From CAZGMN01 sp964645765 (lineage in GTDB: Bacteria; Acidobacteriota; Aminicenantia; Aminicenantales; Aminicenantaceae), in contig CAZYBE010000004.1 of the NCBI GenBank assembly GCA_964645765.1, forward strand, positions 52,939 through 116,938: a DNA stretch of 64,000 bases, written 5' to 3'. Shown piece by piece: positions 17,076 through 26,110 of this stretch (positions are counted from its first letter, which is position 1; the number at the start of each line of letters is the position of its first letter). A program made the position numbers and the translations under genes. Below the pieces are notes generated by a model. It saw only the letters and a list, made by a program, of their open reading frames with translations, had not been told where the DNA came from and searched no databases.

Positions 17076-20018
17076 ATGTCACACTCATCTCAAAAAGTCT
17101 TTGGCCGATTTATAAGAATTATTTGTAGCGGGCGAACATGGGCAGTATTTTTTATTGTAGCCGCCCTTGTCTTTTCTCCCGCATTCTCATTCTCGCAGCA
17201 GAAAATCCACGAGGAATACACCAAAAAAATTCGCGAGTTCACGACAGACCCCTGTTTCTCGACGAAATACGTGAACTACATGCCTTATGCCAAGGGAATT
17301 CCCACTCCGCTTGAAGTTCTCGGCCATATTGCCGGAGCGCGCGATATCCTGAGCTATTCCCAGGAAGTCTACAAATACATGAAGGCTCTGGCTGCTGCGA
17401 CCCCGAGAGTCAAAGTTTTCACCATCGGGAAAACAGAAGAAGGAAGGGATTGGATTGTTGTGGCTGTTGCCGATGAAAAGACCATGGCCAACCTTAGCAA
17501 TTACAAGCAGGTCAACGCCAAGCTGGCCGACCCGCGAAAAGTGAGCGAGCAAGAGGCGCAGCGGCTCATCCGCGAGGCCAAGCCCATGTACTGGGCCACA
17601 GGGGGAATGCATTCGGGCGAGACCGGCTCGGTCGAGATGCTGATGGAGCTGGCCTACCGCGTGGCGGTGGACGAATCCCCGTTCATCAAGACAATCCGGG
17701 AAAACTCAATCATCCTCATCACTCCCATCCTGGAAGTTGACGGCCGGGACAAGCAGGTTGACCTCTCCATGGCTCGGCGCAAAGACCCTAATGCGAATGT
17801 GCCGAATCGTCTCCTTTATTGGGGGAAGTATGTCGCCCACGACGATAACAGAGATAACCTCGGGCTCGGCCTCAACCTCAGCCGGTATATCCTGAAGGTC
17901 TTTTTCGATTTCCACCCCCAGGTGATGCACGACCTTCACGAATCTGTCTCCCACCTCTATATTTCTACAGGAACAGGCCCCTACAATGCCTGGCTCGACC
18001 CGATCGTCATCGATGAGTGGCACCAGCTTGCTTACCAGGAGATCGATGACTTGACCCGGCAGGGTGTGCCAGGAGTCTGGACCCATGGATTTTACGACGG
18101 CTGGGCGCCTAATTATGCTTTTTATGCTGCTAACGGGCACAATGCCATCGGCCGCTTCTACGAAACCCAGGGCGCTGGCGACGGCAGCACCCGTGTCATC
18201 ACGGCCAGAGGGGACAGAGCCTGGTATCGCCCTAATCCGCCGCTGGCCACAACTGTCTGGTCCATACGCGACAATGTCAACCTGCAGCAGAGTGCTATCC
18301 TTGTCGGCATGAATTACATCGCAAGCCGCAAAGCGCAGTTCATGGAGAATTTTTACCTGAAGAGCAAGCGCTCGGTTGCCAAGGCTCGAAATGAGGGGCC
18401 GGCAGCCTATATTTTTCCTAGAGACGACCCGCGTCCTGGTCAGGCAGGGCGTCTTCTGAAACTTCTCCAGTGGCAGGGTGTAGAGGTTCACAGGGCAGAT
18501 GCCCCTTTCAAGGTAGGAACAACAGAATATCCTGCGGGAAGCTATATTGTCCGCATGGACCAGCCTTACTCGCGTATGGCGGACATGATGCTCGACCGCC
18601 AGTATTTCAACATCACCGACCCCAGTCCTTATGATGATGTTGGCTGGACGCTGGGCCCTCTATACAATGTTAAAACCGTCCGCGTAGAGGACGTTTCTGT
18701 GCTCTCCGCCCCGATGACCTTGGTTAAGGGGGAAGTCAAGTCGCCAGGCGGCTTAATCCGGCTGGGAAGCGGCAATGCTCAGGCTTTCCTCATCAACCAT
18801 AATGCCGATAACCAGATTGCATCTTTCCTGTTCAAGAACAAGGACCTTAAAATCCTTGCCGCAGAGAAAGCGTTCGAATCGCAGGGAAAGAAATTCAATG
18901 CCGGGAGTTTCATCTTCCGGGTCGATAAGAACTCAGGAAACCTGGAGAGCATTCTTGCTGCTGCTGGCCAGCAGTATGGAATCAATGTTTATGCTGTGCC
19001 TGCTGTGCCTGATGCTGCTGCGCATGAAGTGGTCATCCCGCGCCTCGCTCTCATGCACACCTGGCAGAACACTCAGACCGAGGGCTGGGTCCGGATGGCG
19101 CTCGACGAGCTCCAGATTCCCTATGACTATATCTCGGTCCATAAAGTCCGGGATAATGCAAACCTCCGTGAGAAATACGACGTCATCCTCTTCGGCCCGT
19201 CGTCAGCCGATGCCCTGAGCATTGTCCAGGGTGTCACCGGCGATAAACCCATCCCCTGGAAGAAAACGGAACTCACTCCTAATATCGGCGTCGAGGATTC
19301 AACCGATGACATGAGGGGTGGCCTTGAGTTTGAGGGAGTGATGCACCTCCGGGATTTCATCAAACAGGGCGGATTGTTCATCACCCTTGCCAACAGCTCC
19401 TCGCTGCCGATTCATTTCGGGCTGGCGCAGGGAGCAACGGTCCGCGATACTCCCAACCTCTGGGCTCGGGGAAGCGTCTACAAGACTGAAGTCACGGAAA
19501 AAGCGAGCCCTATCGTCTATGGGTATGATGATACGCTTGGAGTGTATTTCAGCCAGGCGCCGGTATTCGGCGTGGGCATGGGCATGCGCGGCCGAGGATT
19601 CGGGATGATGCCGCCTTTTGCTGGTGCCGGCGCGGGTGGAAGAGTCTCGGGAAGAGGCGCAGTCAACGACGCTGATATACCGCAGGGACGGCCCAGGGAC
19701 CTCGGACAGAAGACGGTAGAGGAATTCCGCAAGACCCAGAAGGAAGGCCAGGCTGCAGAGCAAGTTCCAGAGCAGCGCTTCTTTCCCCAGATGCCAAGGC
19801 CGAAAACGATCCTCAGCTTTGCCAAGAACGTTAATGAGCTTCTGATAAGCGGCGGGCTGGACCATGGCGAAGAGCTCGCCGGCACTCCTGCGATCCTTGA
19901 TTCAACTCTCGGCCAGGGCCATGTGGTTATGTTCAGCTTCAACCCGATGTGGCGGCACCAGACCCACGGCTCTTTCTTCCTCATTTTCAACGCCATGCTG
20001 AACTACAAGAACCTATAA
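17076..20018 (+). CDS. Secreted M14 family zinc carboxypeptidase
   Basis: A 980-residue protein with a signal peptide (hydrophobic 22-40, ending FSFSQQ) and an M14 peptidase domain in the first half. The zinc motif HxxE is H179-E182 in GGMHSGETGS, with the third ligand likely in MHDLHESVSHLY. The second half, after about residue 440, is a long extension seen in large bacterial M14 proteins, with a class-I-glutamine-amidotransferase-like segment near LREKYDVILFGPSSAD, and a glycine-rich loop (about 830-860). The start at 17076 follows AGGAAGGAGG; the upstream in-frame codon at 17040 lacks one. G+C is clearly higher than in the genes at 24.8-27 kb. It probably degrades peptides outside the cytoplasm. 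Confidence 0.9.
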   Translation: MSHSSQKVFGRFIRIICSGRTWAVFFIVAALVFSPAFSFSQQKIHEEYTKKIREFTTDPCFSTKYVNYMPYAKGIPTPLEVLGHIAGARDILSYSQEVYKYMKALAAATPRVKVFTIGKTEEGRDWIVVAVADEKTMANLSNYKQVNAKLADPRKVSEQEAQRLIREAKPMYWATGGMHSGETGSVEMLMELAYRVAVDESPFIKTIRENSIILITPILEVDGRDKQVDLSMARRKDPNANVPNRLLYWGKYVAHDDNRDNLGLGLNLSRYILKVFFDFHPQVMHDLHESVSHLYISTGTGPYNAWLDPIVIDEWHQLAYQEIDDLTRQGVPGVWTHGFYDGWAPNYAFYAANGHNAIGRFYETQGAGDGSTRVITARGDRAWYRPNPPLATTVWSIRDNVNLQQSAILVGMNYIASRKAQFMENFYLKSKRSVAKARNEGPAAYIFPRDDPRPGQAGRLLKLLQWQGVEVHRADAPFKVGTTEYPAGSYIVRMDQPYSRMADMMLDRQYFNITDPSPYDDVGWTLGPLYNVKTVRVEDVSVLSAPMTLVKGEVKSPGGLIRLGSGNAQAFLINHNADNQIASFLFKNKDLKILAAEKAFESQGKKFNAGSFIFRVDKNSGNLESILAAAGQQYGINVYAVPAVPDAAAHEVVIPRLALMHTWQNTQTEGWVRMALDELQIPYDYISVHKVRDNANLREKYDVILFGPSSADALSIVQGVTGDKPIPWKKTELTPNIGVEDSTDDMRGGLEFEGVMHLRDFIKQGGLFITLANSSSLPIHFGLAQGATVRDTPNLWARGSVYKTEVTEKASPIVYGYDDTLGVYFSQAPVFGVGMGMRGRGFGMMPPFAGAGAGGRVSGRGAVNDADIPQGRPRDLGQKTVEEFRKTQKEGQAAEQVPEQRFFPQMPRPKTILSFAKNVNELLISGGLDHGEELAGTPAILDSTLGQGHVVMFSFNPMWRHQTHGSFFLIFNAMLNYKNL

Positions 20019-20049
20019 GAAATTAGGAGAAATTCGGGGAGAGAAATTT

Positions 20050-20139
20050 GGGGACACAATACTTAATTCTGGGACAATAAGTAAGATACGGGGATACAAT
20101 ACTTAATTCGGAGAATTTCGGGCACATAATACTTAATTC
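20050..20139. repeat. Three degenerate copies of an ATACTTAATTC repeat
   Basis: Copies at 20050-20069, 20090-20109 and 20120-20139 share GGG-(A/C)-(C/T)ACA/AT-ATACTTAATTC. The spacer between the first two contains AAGTA in inverse orientation. Such GGGGACACAATACTTAATT elements are familiar beside REP-associated (Y1/IS200-like) transposases in many bacteria; no transposase remains here. The surrounding 212-base gap has no believable gene. Confidence 0.75.
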
Positions 20140-20230
20140 AGTTCCGGTGCTGGAATTCTTAATTAGGTTCAGAAACTGGAAATTCAGGGATACATCATAG
20201 CTGCTGACACATACTAGGTGAGATAAAAAG

Positions 20231-21271
20231 ATGAGCAAAAAATTTTGGGTTGGATGTTTGATGTTGCTTGCGCTCTCAGCTCTCGGCTATAAGATATCGG
20301 CTGCACAAAACGCAGACAAACCCAGGCCGAGGAATTCAGTTCAACCCGCGCCTGTGCTGAGTGCTGCAGACAAAGCAGAGCTTACCGAGGCGTTACGGCT
20401 GAAGGCTGAATTCGGTGATCAAGTATGGCCGGGTTTTGGCGGCTCCGCCATTCCCATTATTCTCTATAACGATAGTTATGAATTTCTCGTTGGCGAAGAG
20501 AATCCAACAGACTCTTGGGAAGTCGTCAAAGAGGATAATTTTATGGGACGGCCATATTATCGCCGTGCTGCCAAAAACCCGCAGTCATTTGCTGTATCAA
20601 TCGGGATGCGTTGGGCTGGCAGAATAGGGACTCTCGACTGGATGAACAGCAAAGGCCCGTTCAAGATTACTGCGGACTTTCTAATTGTCGGGCTTCTTCA
20701 TGAAATGTTCCATGCTTATCAAGCTAATCTGGCTCCTGCGCGCTTCGCCAGAGCAACGGCTGTCTATGCTTCTGAGGGACGCTATCCCTATAAGGACAGC
20801 GACTTTGCCTCCGTCTGGAATAGCGAAGGGAAAACGCTTGCTGAAGCGATACGGGCGAAGGACGATGCCGAAGCGGGCAGTTTAGCTAAAAAATTCTTGC
20901 GTATCCGCGATGCTCGTCGCGAGCATGCAACTCTCAGCCCTGACCTTGTTGCTTATGAAGTCGAACTGGAATGGCTGGAAGGGCTTGCCGAATACGTCGA
21001 AATTAAATTTTATGAATTGGCCGCATCAATCGCCCGTGAATCAGCTTCTATACGCTATGGGCCCGGCCTTCCTTTTTATTTGCAGGGGGATTTCATCCGG
21101 ATGGAGAGACAGCTAGGCCAGCAGGACGGAGACCTTCGGTTTTATTTGAGCGGCATGGCGCAAGCACGCCTGTTGGACCGTCTCAACCCTGGCTGGAAGG
21201 CAAAAGCAATGCAGGAAAAGGTTTACTTGGAGGACTTATTGCGCGCGGCTGTGGAGCCCGAAAAAAATTAA
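20231..21271 (+). CDS. Secreted HEXXH protein, putative metallopeptidase
   Basis: A 346-residue protein with a signal peptide (about 1-24, ending ISAAQN). The key motif is HEMFH in LLHEMFHAYQANLAPARF, followed about 85 residues later by EWLEGLAEYVE, which could supply a glutamate ligand as in gluzincin-type enzymes. I do not recognise the family and no other domain is apparent. Ribosome site AGGTGAG precedes the ATG. It stands alone after the repeat cluster and before gatE. It might be an active zinc peptidase, but only the motif supports this. Confidence 0.72.
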   Translation: MSKKFWVGCLMLLALSALGYKISAAQNADKPRPRNSVQPAPVLSAADKAELTEALRLKAEFGDQVWPGFGGSAIPIILYNDSYEFLVGEENPTDSWEVVKEDNFMGRPYYRRAAKNPQSFAVSIGMRWAGRIGTLDWMNSKGPFKITADFLIVGLLHEMFHAYQANLAPARFARATAVYASEGRYPYKDSDFASVWNSEGKTLAEAIRAKDDAEAGSLAKKFLRIRDARREHATLSPDLVAYEVELEWLEGLAEYVEIKFYELAASIARESASIRYGPGLPFYLQGDFIRMERQLGQQDGDLRFYLSGMAQARLLDRLNPGWKAKAMQEKVYLEDLLRAAVEPEKN

Positions 21272-21333
21272 ATCTTCCTCTGGAGTTCACGACGGGTTGC
21301 AAACGCAAGTCGAGGTAAAGATTTTTTAGATAA

Positions 21334-21363
21334 GTGCTGAGGGCCCGAATCGAACCGGCACGC
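21334..21363 (-). other. tRNA 3'-end-like fragment
   Basis: Read on the minus strand, this stretch has a T-arm-like GCCGG-TTCGATT-CGGGC (one mismatch) followed by an acceptor-like CCTCAGC. No matching D-arm, anticodon arm or 5' acceptor strand lies at tRNA distance. It may be a tRNA remnant or attachment-site scar next to gatE, or chance. Confidence 0.25.
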
Positions 21364-21438
21364 TTGTTGACTTTATTCCTTAAACAGCCAATCCAATCTC
21401 TTCTGGCCTTAAAAGAGCTTACTTCTTCTTTTTGGAGC

Positions 21439-21468
21439 TTGAAGGGGTGCTTTTTGATATGATATAAA
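21439..21468 (+). promoter_or_regulatory. Promoter for gatE-gatD
   Basis: TTGAAG (21439-21444) and TATAAA (21463-21468) with an 18-base spacer. A start near 21475 would leave about 24 bases before the gatE ATG at 21499, which has no clear ribosome site. Confidence 0.4.
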
Positions 21469-21498
21469 GTTTAATTCGCCCTCAAGTGATCTTAACCT

Positions 21499-23427
21499 AT
21501 GCCAAAAATTTTTAATTATGGAGACCTCAAAGAGCGAGATTATCTTGAGATGGGCTTTAAGTCCGGCCTTGAGATCCATCAGCAGTTGAAAACCCAGAAG
21601 AAGCTTTTTTGCCGCTGCCCTGCTGGTGAGTACTATGAGAATTACCATGCCGAAGTGCTGCGGCACATGCGGCCCACGCTCTCCGAGCTCGGGGAATACG
21701 ACGGAACCGCGGTCATGGAATTCAAGACCCGAAAAGAGATTGTCTATCAGCTCAACAGAAACAACGTTTGCACTTACGAGATGGATGATACTCCTCCCTT
21801 CGAGCTCAACCAGGAAGCGCTCGACATCGCCCTTGAGGTGGCACTGCTCCTCAATTGCAACATCGTCGGCGAACTCCATATCTCGCGCAAGCAGTATCTC
21901 GACGGCAGCATCCCTGCAGGCTTTCAGCGCACGACCATCCTCGGCACCGACGGCTGGATTCCTTACAAGGACCGAAGAATCAACATCCGGCAGTTAGGCC
22001 TGGAAGAGGATGCCTGCCGCCAGGTCAGCGACATTGGACATCGAAGAGTCTTCAAAACCGACCGGTTGAGCATCCCTTTGATTGAGACTGTGACTTATCC
22101 AGACATGCGGGCGCCCTGGGAAGTGGCCGAAGTCGCCGAGCTCCTCAGGGAGCTGGCACGCTGCACAGGCAAAGTCAGGACAGGAATCGGGAGAGCGCGG
22201 CAGGATGTCAATGTCAGCGTCGAAGGCGGGACAAGAGTAGAGATCAAGGGCGTGCACAAGATTCCCTACATCCCCAGGCTGACGCATTTCGAAGCCCTGA
22301 GGCAATGGAATCTCCTCGAGCTGAGAGCTGAGCTGCAGAAAAGAGGGATAACCAAGGAGACACTCAAGTCATCCTTTGCTGAAGTCTCGGGGATTCTGAA
22401 GAAGACCTCTTTCCCGCCGATATGCCGCGCTCTGGAGAGAGGATGGCGAACCATGGCAGTTGGGCTGTCGGATTACAAAGGTATTCTGGCCTTCCCGCTT
22501 CAGCCAGGAAGAGACCTGGCAAGCGAGATCTCTGACAGAGTGAGGGTTATTGCCTGCCTCGACGAGCTTCCCAACATCATCCACAGCGAGATGAAGGATA
22601 GCCCTCTCACTTCGGCAGAGTGGAGCAAGATCGCCTCTGCCCTGGAAAGCAAAAAAAATGATGTTATAATCTTGGTCTGGGGTGATGACAGGGATTCGGA
22701 AACGGCTGTCAGCGAGATTATCATCAGGGCCAGGGAGGCAGCCGAGAGCATTCCCAACGAGACGCGTCAGGCCTTTCCTTCAGGCATCAACGGGTTCGAA
22801 AGGATTTTGCCAGGACCTGACAGGATGTATCCTGATACGGATATGCCTCCTGTGCCGCTCGCTGAGGAACGGATAAAGAAAGCTAAGAGCCGGCTTCCTC
22901 TGACGCCCTGGCAGCGCCGGGAGTATTATCGCAAGCTCGGCCTTTCTCAAGAAATCATCAAGGAGATGGTGATTGACGAACGGGCCATTCTTTTCCAGCG
23001 GGCTGTCGAGGCTTTTCCCATCAAGCCAACCATTGCCGCCGTAGTCCTCTGCCAGATGCTGAAACATCTGGAAAGAAAAGAGCTTCCAGTTTCAGGTCTT
23101 CGCGATGAGTCTTTGCTGGATTTGTTGAGGCGTTACAGCGGAGGGGAATTTGCCAGGGAGGGCTTTCTGGAGATTCTAAAAATAATGTCTGCTGATAGCC
23201 GAGAGCCGGCAGAAGCCATTAAGAGTTTGGGAATTTATAAGTTGAGCGATGATGAGCTTCGCAGCCTGATTCAGAAGACAATAAGAGACCATAAAGGCCT
23301 CCAACCTCAAGACCCTGATAAGAAATTCCGCTATCTGATGGGAGTGCTGATGGCGGGCACTAGGGGGAAAGTATCTGGAGAAAAAGTTGCCTCATCCCTG
23401 CGCAAGGCTATGGGGGCAACTCATTAG
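21499..23427 (+). CDS. gatE: Glu-tRNA(Gln) amidotransferase subunit E, archaeal type
   Basis: A 642-residue GatB/GatE-family protein. The N-terminal kinase-like domain is clear: MGFKSGLEIHQQL, LFCRCP (zinc Cys pair), YEMDDTPPFELN, ISRKQYLDGSIPAGFQRT, then DVNVSVEGGTRVEIKGV. An inserted GAD-type domain (about residues 290-420) distinguishes GatE (about 620-640 residues) from bacterial GatB (about 480 residues). A C-terminal helical/YqeY-like tail is present. GatE phosphorylates the Glu on Glu-tRNA(Gln) and, with GatD, amidates it to Gln-tRNA(Gln). GatD follows 30 bases downstream. GatDE is regarded as the archaeal enzyme, while bacteria use GatCAB, so the context is odd. High G+C like the gene after it. 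Confidence 0.92.
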   Translation: MPKIFNYGDLKERDYLEMGFKSGLEIHQQLKTQKKLFCRCPAGEYYENYHAEVLRHMRPTLSELGEYDGTAVMEFKTRKEIVYQLNRNNVCTYEMDDTPPFELNQEALDIALEVALLLNCNIVGELHISRKQYLDGSIPAGFQRTTILGTDGWIPYKDRRINIRQLGLEEDACRQVSDIGHRRVFKTDRLSIPLIETVTYPDMRAPWEVAEVAELLRELARCTGKVRTGIGRARQDVNVSVEGGTRVEIKGVHKIPYIPRLTHFEALRQWNLLELRAELQKRGITKETLKSSFAEVSGILKKTSFPPICRALERGWRTMAVGLSDYKGILAFPLQPGRDLASEISDRVRVIACLDELPNIIHSEMKDSPLTSAEWSKIASALESKKNDVIILVWGDDRDSETAVSEIIIRAREAAESIPNETRQAFPSGINGFERILPGPDRMYPDTDMPPVPLAEERIKKAKSRLPLTPWQRREYYRKLGLSQEIIKEMVIDERAILFQRAVEAFPIKPTIAAVVLCQMLKHLERKELPVSGLRDESLLDLLRRYSGGEFAREGFLEILKIMSADSREPAEAIKSLGIYKLSDDELRSLIQKTIRDHKGLQPQDPDKKFRYLMGVLMAGTRGKVSGEKVASSLRKAMGATH

Positions 23428-23457
23428 GATTAAAATCGTCAAGACAGGGGAAAAGCA

Positions 23458-24840
23458 ATGAACGATATTTACAAAGGCTATCGAGGGGAAGCTCTGTCCC
23501 TTCTCAAAGCGCACGGTGTCCGTGTCTGGAGCGATGCCGAAGTGACAACCACCCGTGGTAGGTTCACAGGAATCATCCTTCCTCGCTCCGAGACAGCGGA
23601 TGAAAAACACATCGTCCTCAAACTGCGCAACGGCTACAACGTCGGTATCACCGTGAACACAGTGACAGAGATCAAAGAGATTGGCTATAAAGAGGCACAT
23701 TACAAAATTCCGGAGAAGGAATTTCCTTATGACCCAAAGAAGCCGCGGGTGAAGCTTTTCGGCACTGGCGGCACCATCGCCAGCCGTCTGGATTACAGGA
23801 CAGGCGCTGTGATTCCAGCCTTCACCCCGGGCGAGCTCTACGGCTCTGTTCCTGAGCTTGCAGATATCTGTAACCTTGAGACAGAGAAGCTCTACGGCGT
23901 GTTCAGCGAAAATATGGGGCCTGAGCAGTGGGTCGGCACGGCCAGGGCCATAGGCAGGGAGATTGAGAAAGGCGTGCAGGGGATTGTCATCGGCCACGGC
24001 ACAGACACCATGCAGCACACGGCCGCAATCCTCTCATTCATGGTCCAGGATTCGCCTGTTCCTATCGTGATGGTTGGCTCGCAGCGCTCGAGCGACCGCC
24101 CCTCGTCGGATGCAGCACTTAATCTGATCGACGCCACCAAGACCGCAGCCGAAAGCGATATCGCCGAGGTCATGGTCTGCATGTTTGGCCCGACGAGCGA
24201 CCAGTACGACCTGCTCCACCGCGGCACCCGGGTCCGCAAGATGCACTCCTCCTACCGCTCGACCTTCAGAACAATAGGGGATACACCGATCGCTATGGTA
24301 AGCAGAGAGAAGATCATTCCTCTCCGCGATGATTATAAACGAAGGCGCAGTGACAGAAATGTCAAGGTCAACACGGCCTTCGAAGAGAAGGTTTCCATTG
24401 TCTATTATTATCCCAACATGAAGCCCGACATCATCGACTCTCTCATCGACAACGGCTATAAAGGCATCGTGATTGCCGGAACCGGGCTTGGCCACGTCAA
24501 CAAGCCTCTCTATCCGGCTCTAAGGCGGGCCAACGAGAAAGGCATTGCCATGTATATGACAGTTCAGACTCTATGGGGCTATGTGCAGATGTTCGTCTAT
24601 GACACAGGGCGCGACATCATGGAGCTGGGCGTCATTCCGGCTAGCAACATGCTTCCTGAGGTCGCCTACGTGAAGCTTGGCTGGGTGCTGGGGCAAACGA
24701 GCGACCTGGAAGAGGTCAAGAAAATCATGCTCACGCCCATCGCTGGCGAAATTACCGAGCGCGAGCCTCATAACGGCTATCTCATCTACCAGGGCGGGAT
24801 TCCTGAAGTGGATAGATTCGTCTCGAGCTACTGGAAATAA
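23458..24840 (+). CDS. gatD: Glu-tRNA(Gln) amidotransferase subunit D, archaeal type
   Basis: A 460-residue asparaginase-like subunit. Residues 1-95 form the small beta-barrel domain special to GatD (WSDAEVTTTRGRFTGIILPR), which type I and II asparaginases lack. The amidase domain follows, with catalytic-threonine motifs GTGGTIAS at 102-109 and GHGTDTM at 179-185, and conserved GSQRSSDRPSSDAALN. It frees ammonia from glutamine (or asparagine) and passes it to GatE. The extra N-terminal domain and linkage to gatE make a plain asparaginase unlikely. The ATG follows AGGGGAAAAGCA. The next ATG begins right after its stop codon. Confidence 0.93.
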   Translation: MNDIYKGYRGEALSLLKAHGVRVWSDAEVTTTRGRFTGIILPRSETADEKHIVLKLRNGYNVGITVNTVTEIKEIGYKEAHYKIPEKEFPYDPKKPRVKLFGTGGTIASRLDYRTGAVIPAFTPGELYGSVPELADICNLETEKLYGVFSENMGPEQWVGTARAIGREIEKGVQGIVIGHGTDTMQHTAAILSFMVQDSPVPIVMVGSQRSSDRPSSDAALNLIDATKTAAESDIAEVMVCMFGPTSDQYDLLHRGTRVRKMHSSYRSTFRTIGDTPIAMVSREKIIPLRDDYKRRRSDRNVKVNTAFEEKVSIVYYYPNMKPDIIDSLIDNGYKGIVIAGTGLGHVNKPLYPALRRANEKGIAMYMTVQTLWGYVQMFVYDTGRDIMELGVIPASNMLPEVAYVKLGWVLGQTSDLEEVKKIMLTPIAGEITEREPHNGYLIYQGGIPEVDRFVSSYWK

Positions 24841-26007
24841 ATGAAAAAATTAATCTATCTCATATCAATTCTTTTAGTGTTTTCTTGCTGTGGTCCAATA
24901 CAGCAAAAAGTAGAGAAGGTTATGGAAGGCGGAGTGGAAGTCATTGTCAATCATTTAGAGCCTTATAAGATTAAAGGAGAGCCGAGCACGCTTCATCTTG
25001 AAGAAGAATTCACGATTGACACGGAGAAAGATGAAATTGCAGAGGTAGGAGTGACTGACATAACAGCCTTTGACGTTGATTCTGAGGGGAATATTTATTT
25101 CTTTCAAGAGCGGGAGAGCGACAAAAATTTGGTTTATAAATTTGACAAAAATGGGAATTTTATAGCTCCATTCGGAAAGAGAGGCCAGGGTCCGGGTGAG
25201 ATTCAACTCCCTGTATATCTAAATATTACCAGACAAGATGAGATTCCGATTCAAGATTATGGCGGGTTTAAGTTATATATTTTCGACAGGAAGGGGACGA
25301 TAATTAAAGAAACTCGCCTGTATTCAAAGGGTGCCGGTCAATTTGTTTTTTACCCTCTTGAAAATGGAAACTATGTTAAATTCAAGGACAATTTTGACCC
25401 TTCGACAAAGCACCGCTACGATATCCTCGACTTATACAATTCAAAATTTGAAGAGATAAAGGAGCTTGATCAATGTGATTATGGTCCAGTTGTTGCGTTC
25501 ACACAGCAGAAGACGAAAGGCTCACCTCGTGTTTTTATATGGGATGTTTCAGGCGGGATGATATATTTAGGGCATGAAAATAGGGGGTATGAAATCTTAA
25601 TTTATGGTTTGGACGGAAGATTATTGAAAAAAATCAGGAAAGAATATAATCCCGCGGATGCTCCTGATGAGTTCAAGGAAAATTTAATTGCCAATTTTGG
25701 ACGCTATAAAGACAAGCTTATCGTCCCTAATAAAATGCCTCCTTTCCATTATTTCTTCTTGGACGATGAAGGACGTCTTTATGTCAAGACCTATGAAAAG
25801 GGCGATAATAAGAATGAATGTATTCATGATATTTTTAATTCTGACGGCATTTTCATCAAAAGAATGAGTATGGCGGGCTACGGGAGTTGGATGTATCCCG
25901 GCAGGGATTTGAATCGAGCTAAAGCCAAAAACCACCGCCTTTATTGCATCCGGGAGAAAGAGAGCGGGTATAAAGAGCTGGCAGTTTATAAGATGATATG
26001 GGAGTAG
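24841..26007 (+). CDS. 6-bladed beta-propeller lipoprotein
   Basis: A 388-residue protein with a lipoprotein signal (lipobox VFSCC, Cys at about 16-17) and NHL/6-bladed-propeller repeats: DVDSEGNIYFF, VYKFDKNGNFIAPFGKRGQGPGE, YIFDRKGTII, DDEGRLYVK. The FGKRGQGPGEIQLP motif is a strong marker of this family, often found in multiple copies in Acidobacteria-like and Bacteroidetes genomes. The role is unknown; a surface binding function is usual. The ATG directly abuts the gatD stop codon without a ribosome site, yet G+C falls sharply here, so it is not an old operon partner of gatDE. Confidence 0.85.
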   Translation: MKKLIYLISILLVFSCCGPIQQKVEKVMEGGVEVIVNHLEPYKIKGEPSTLHLEEEFTIDTEKDEIAEVGVTDITAFDVDSEGNIYFFQERESDKNLVYKFDKNGNFIAPFGKRGQGPGEIQLPVYLNITRQDEIPIQDYGGFKLYIFDRKGTIIKETRLYSKGAGQFVFYPLENGNYVKFKDNFDPSTKHRYDILDLYNSKFEEIKELDQCDYGPVVAFTQQKTKGSPRVFIWDVSGGMIYLGHENRGYEILIYGLDGRLLKKIRKEYNPADAPDEFKENLIANFGRYKDKLIVPNKMPPFHYFFLDDEGRLYVKTYEKGDNKNECIHDIFNSDGIFIKRMSMAGYGSWMYPGRDLNRAKAKNHRLYCIREKESGYKELAVYKMIWE

Positions 26008-26110
26008 CTCAATAAAAGTAGAAAGTTTTCAAATAATACGATAATTTTGAAAGTCAAGCTATTGAAATATCGGGTAAAAACGGCACTGACGTCAATGCAA
26101 TAATATAGGC

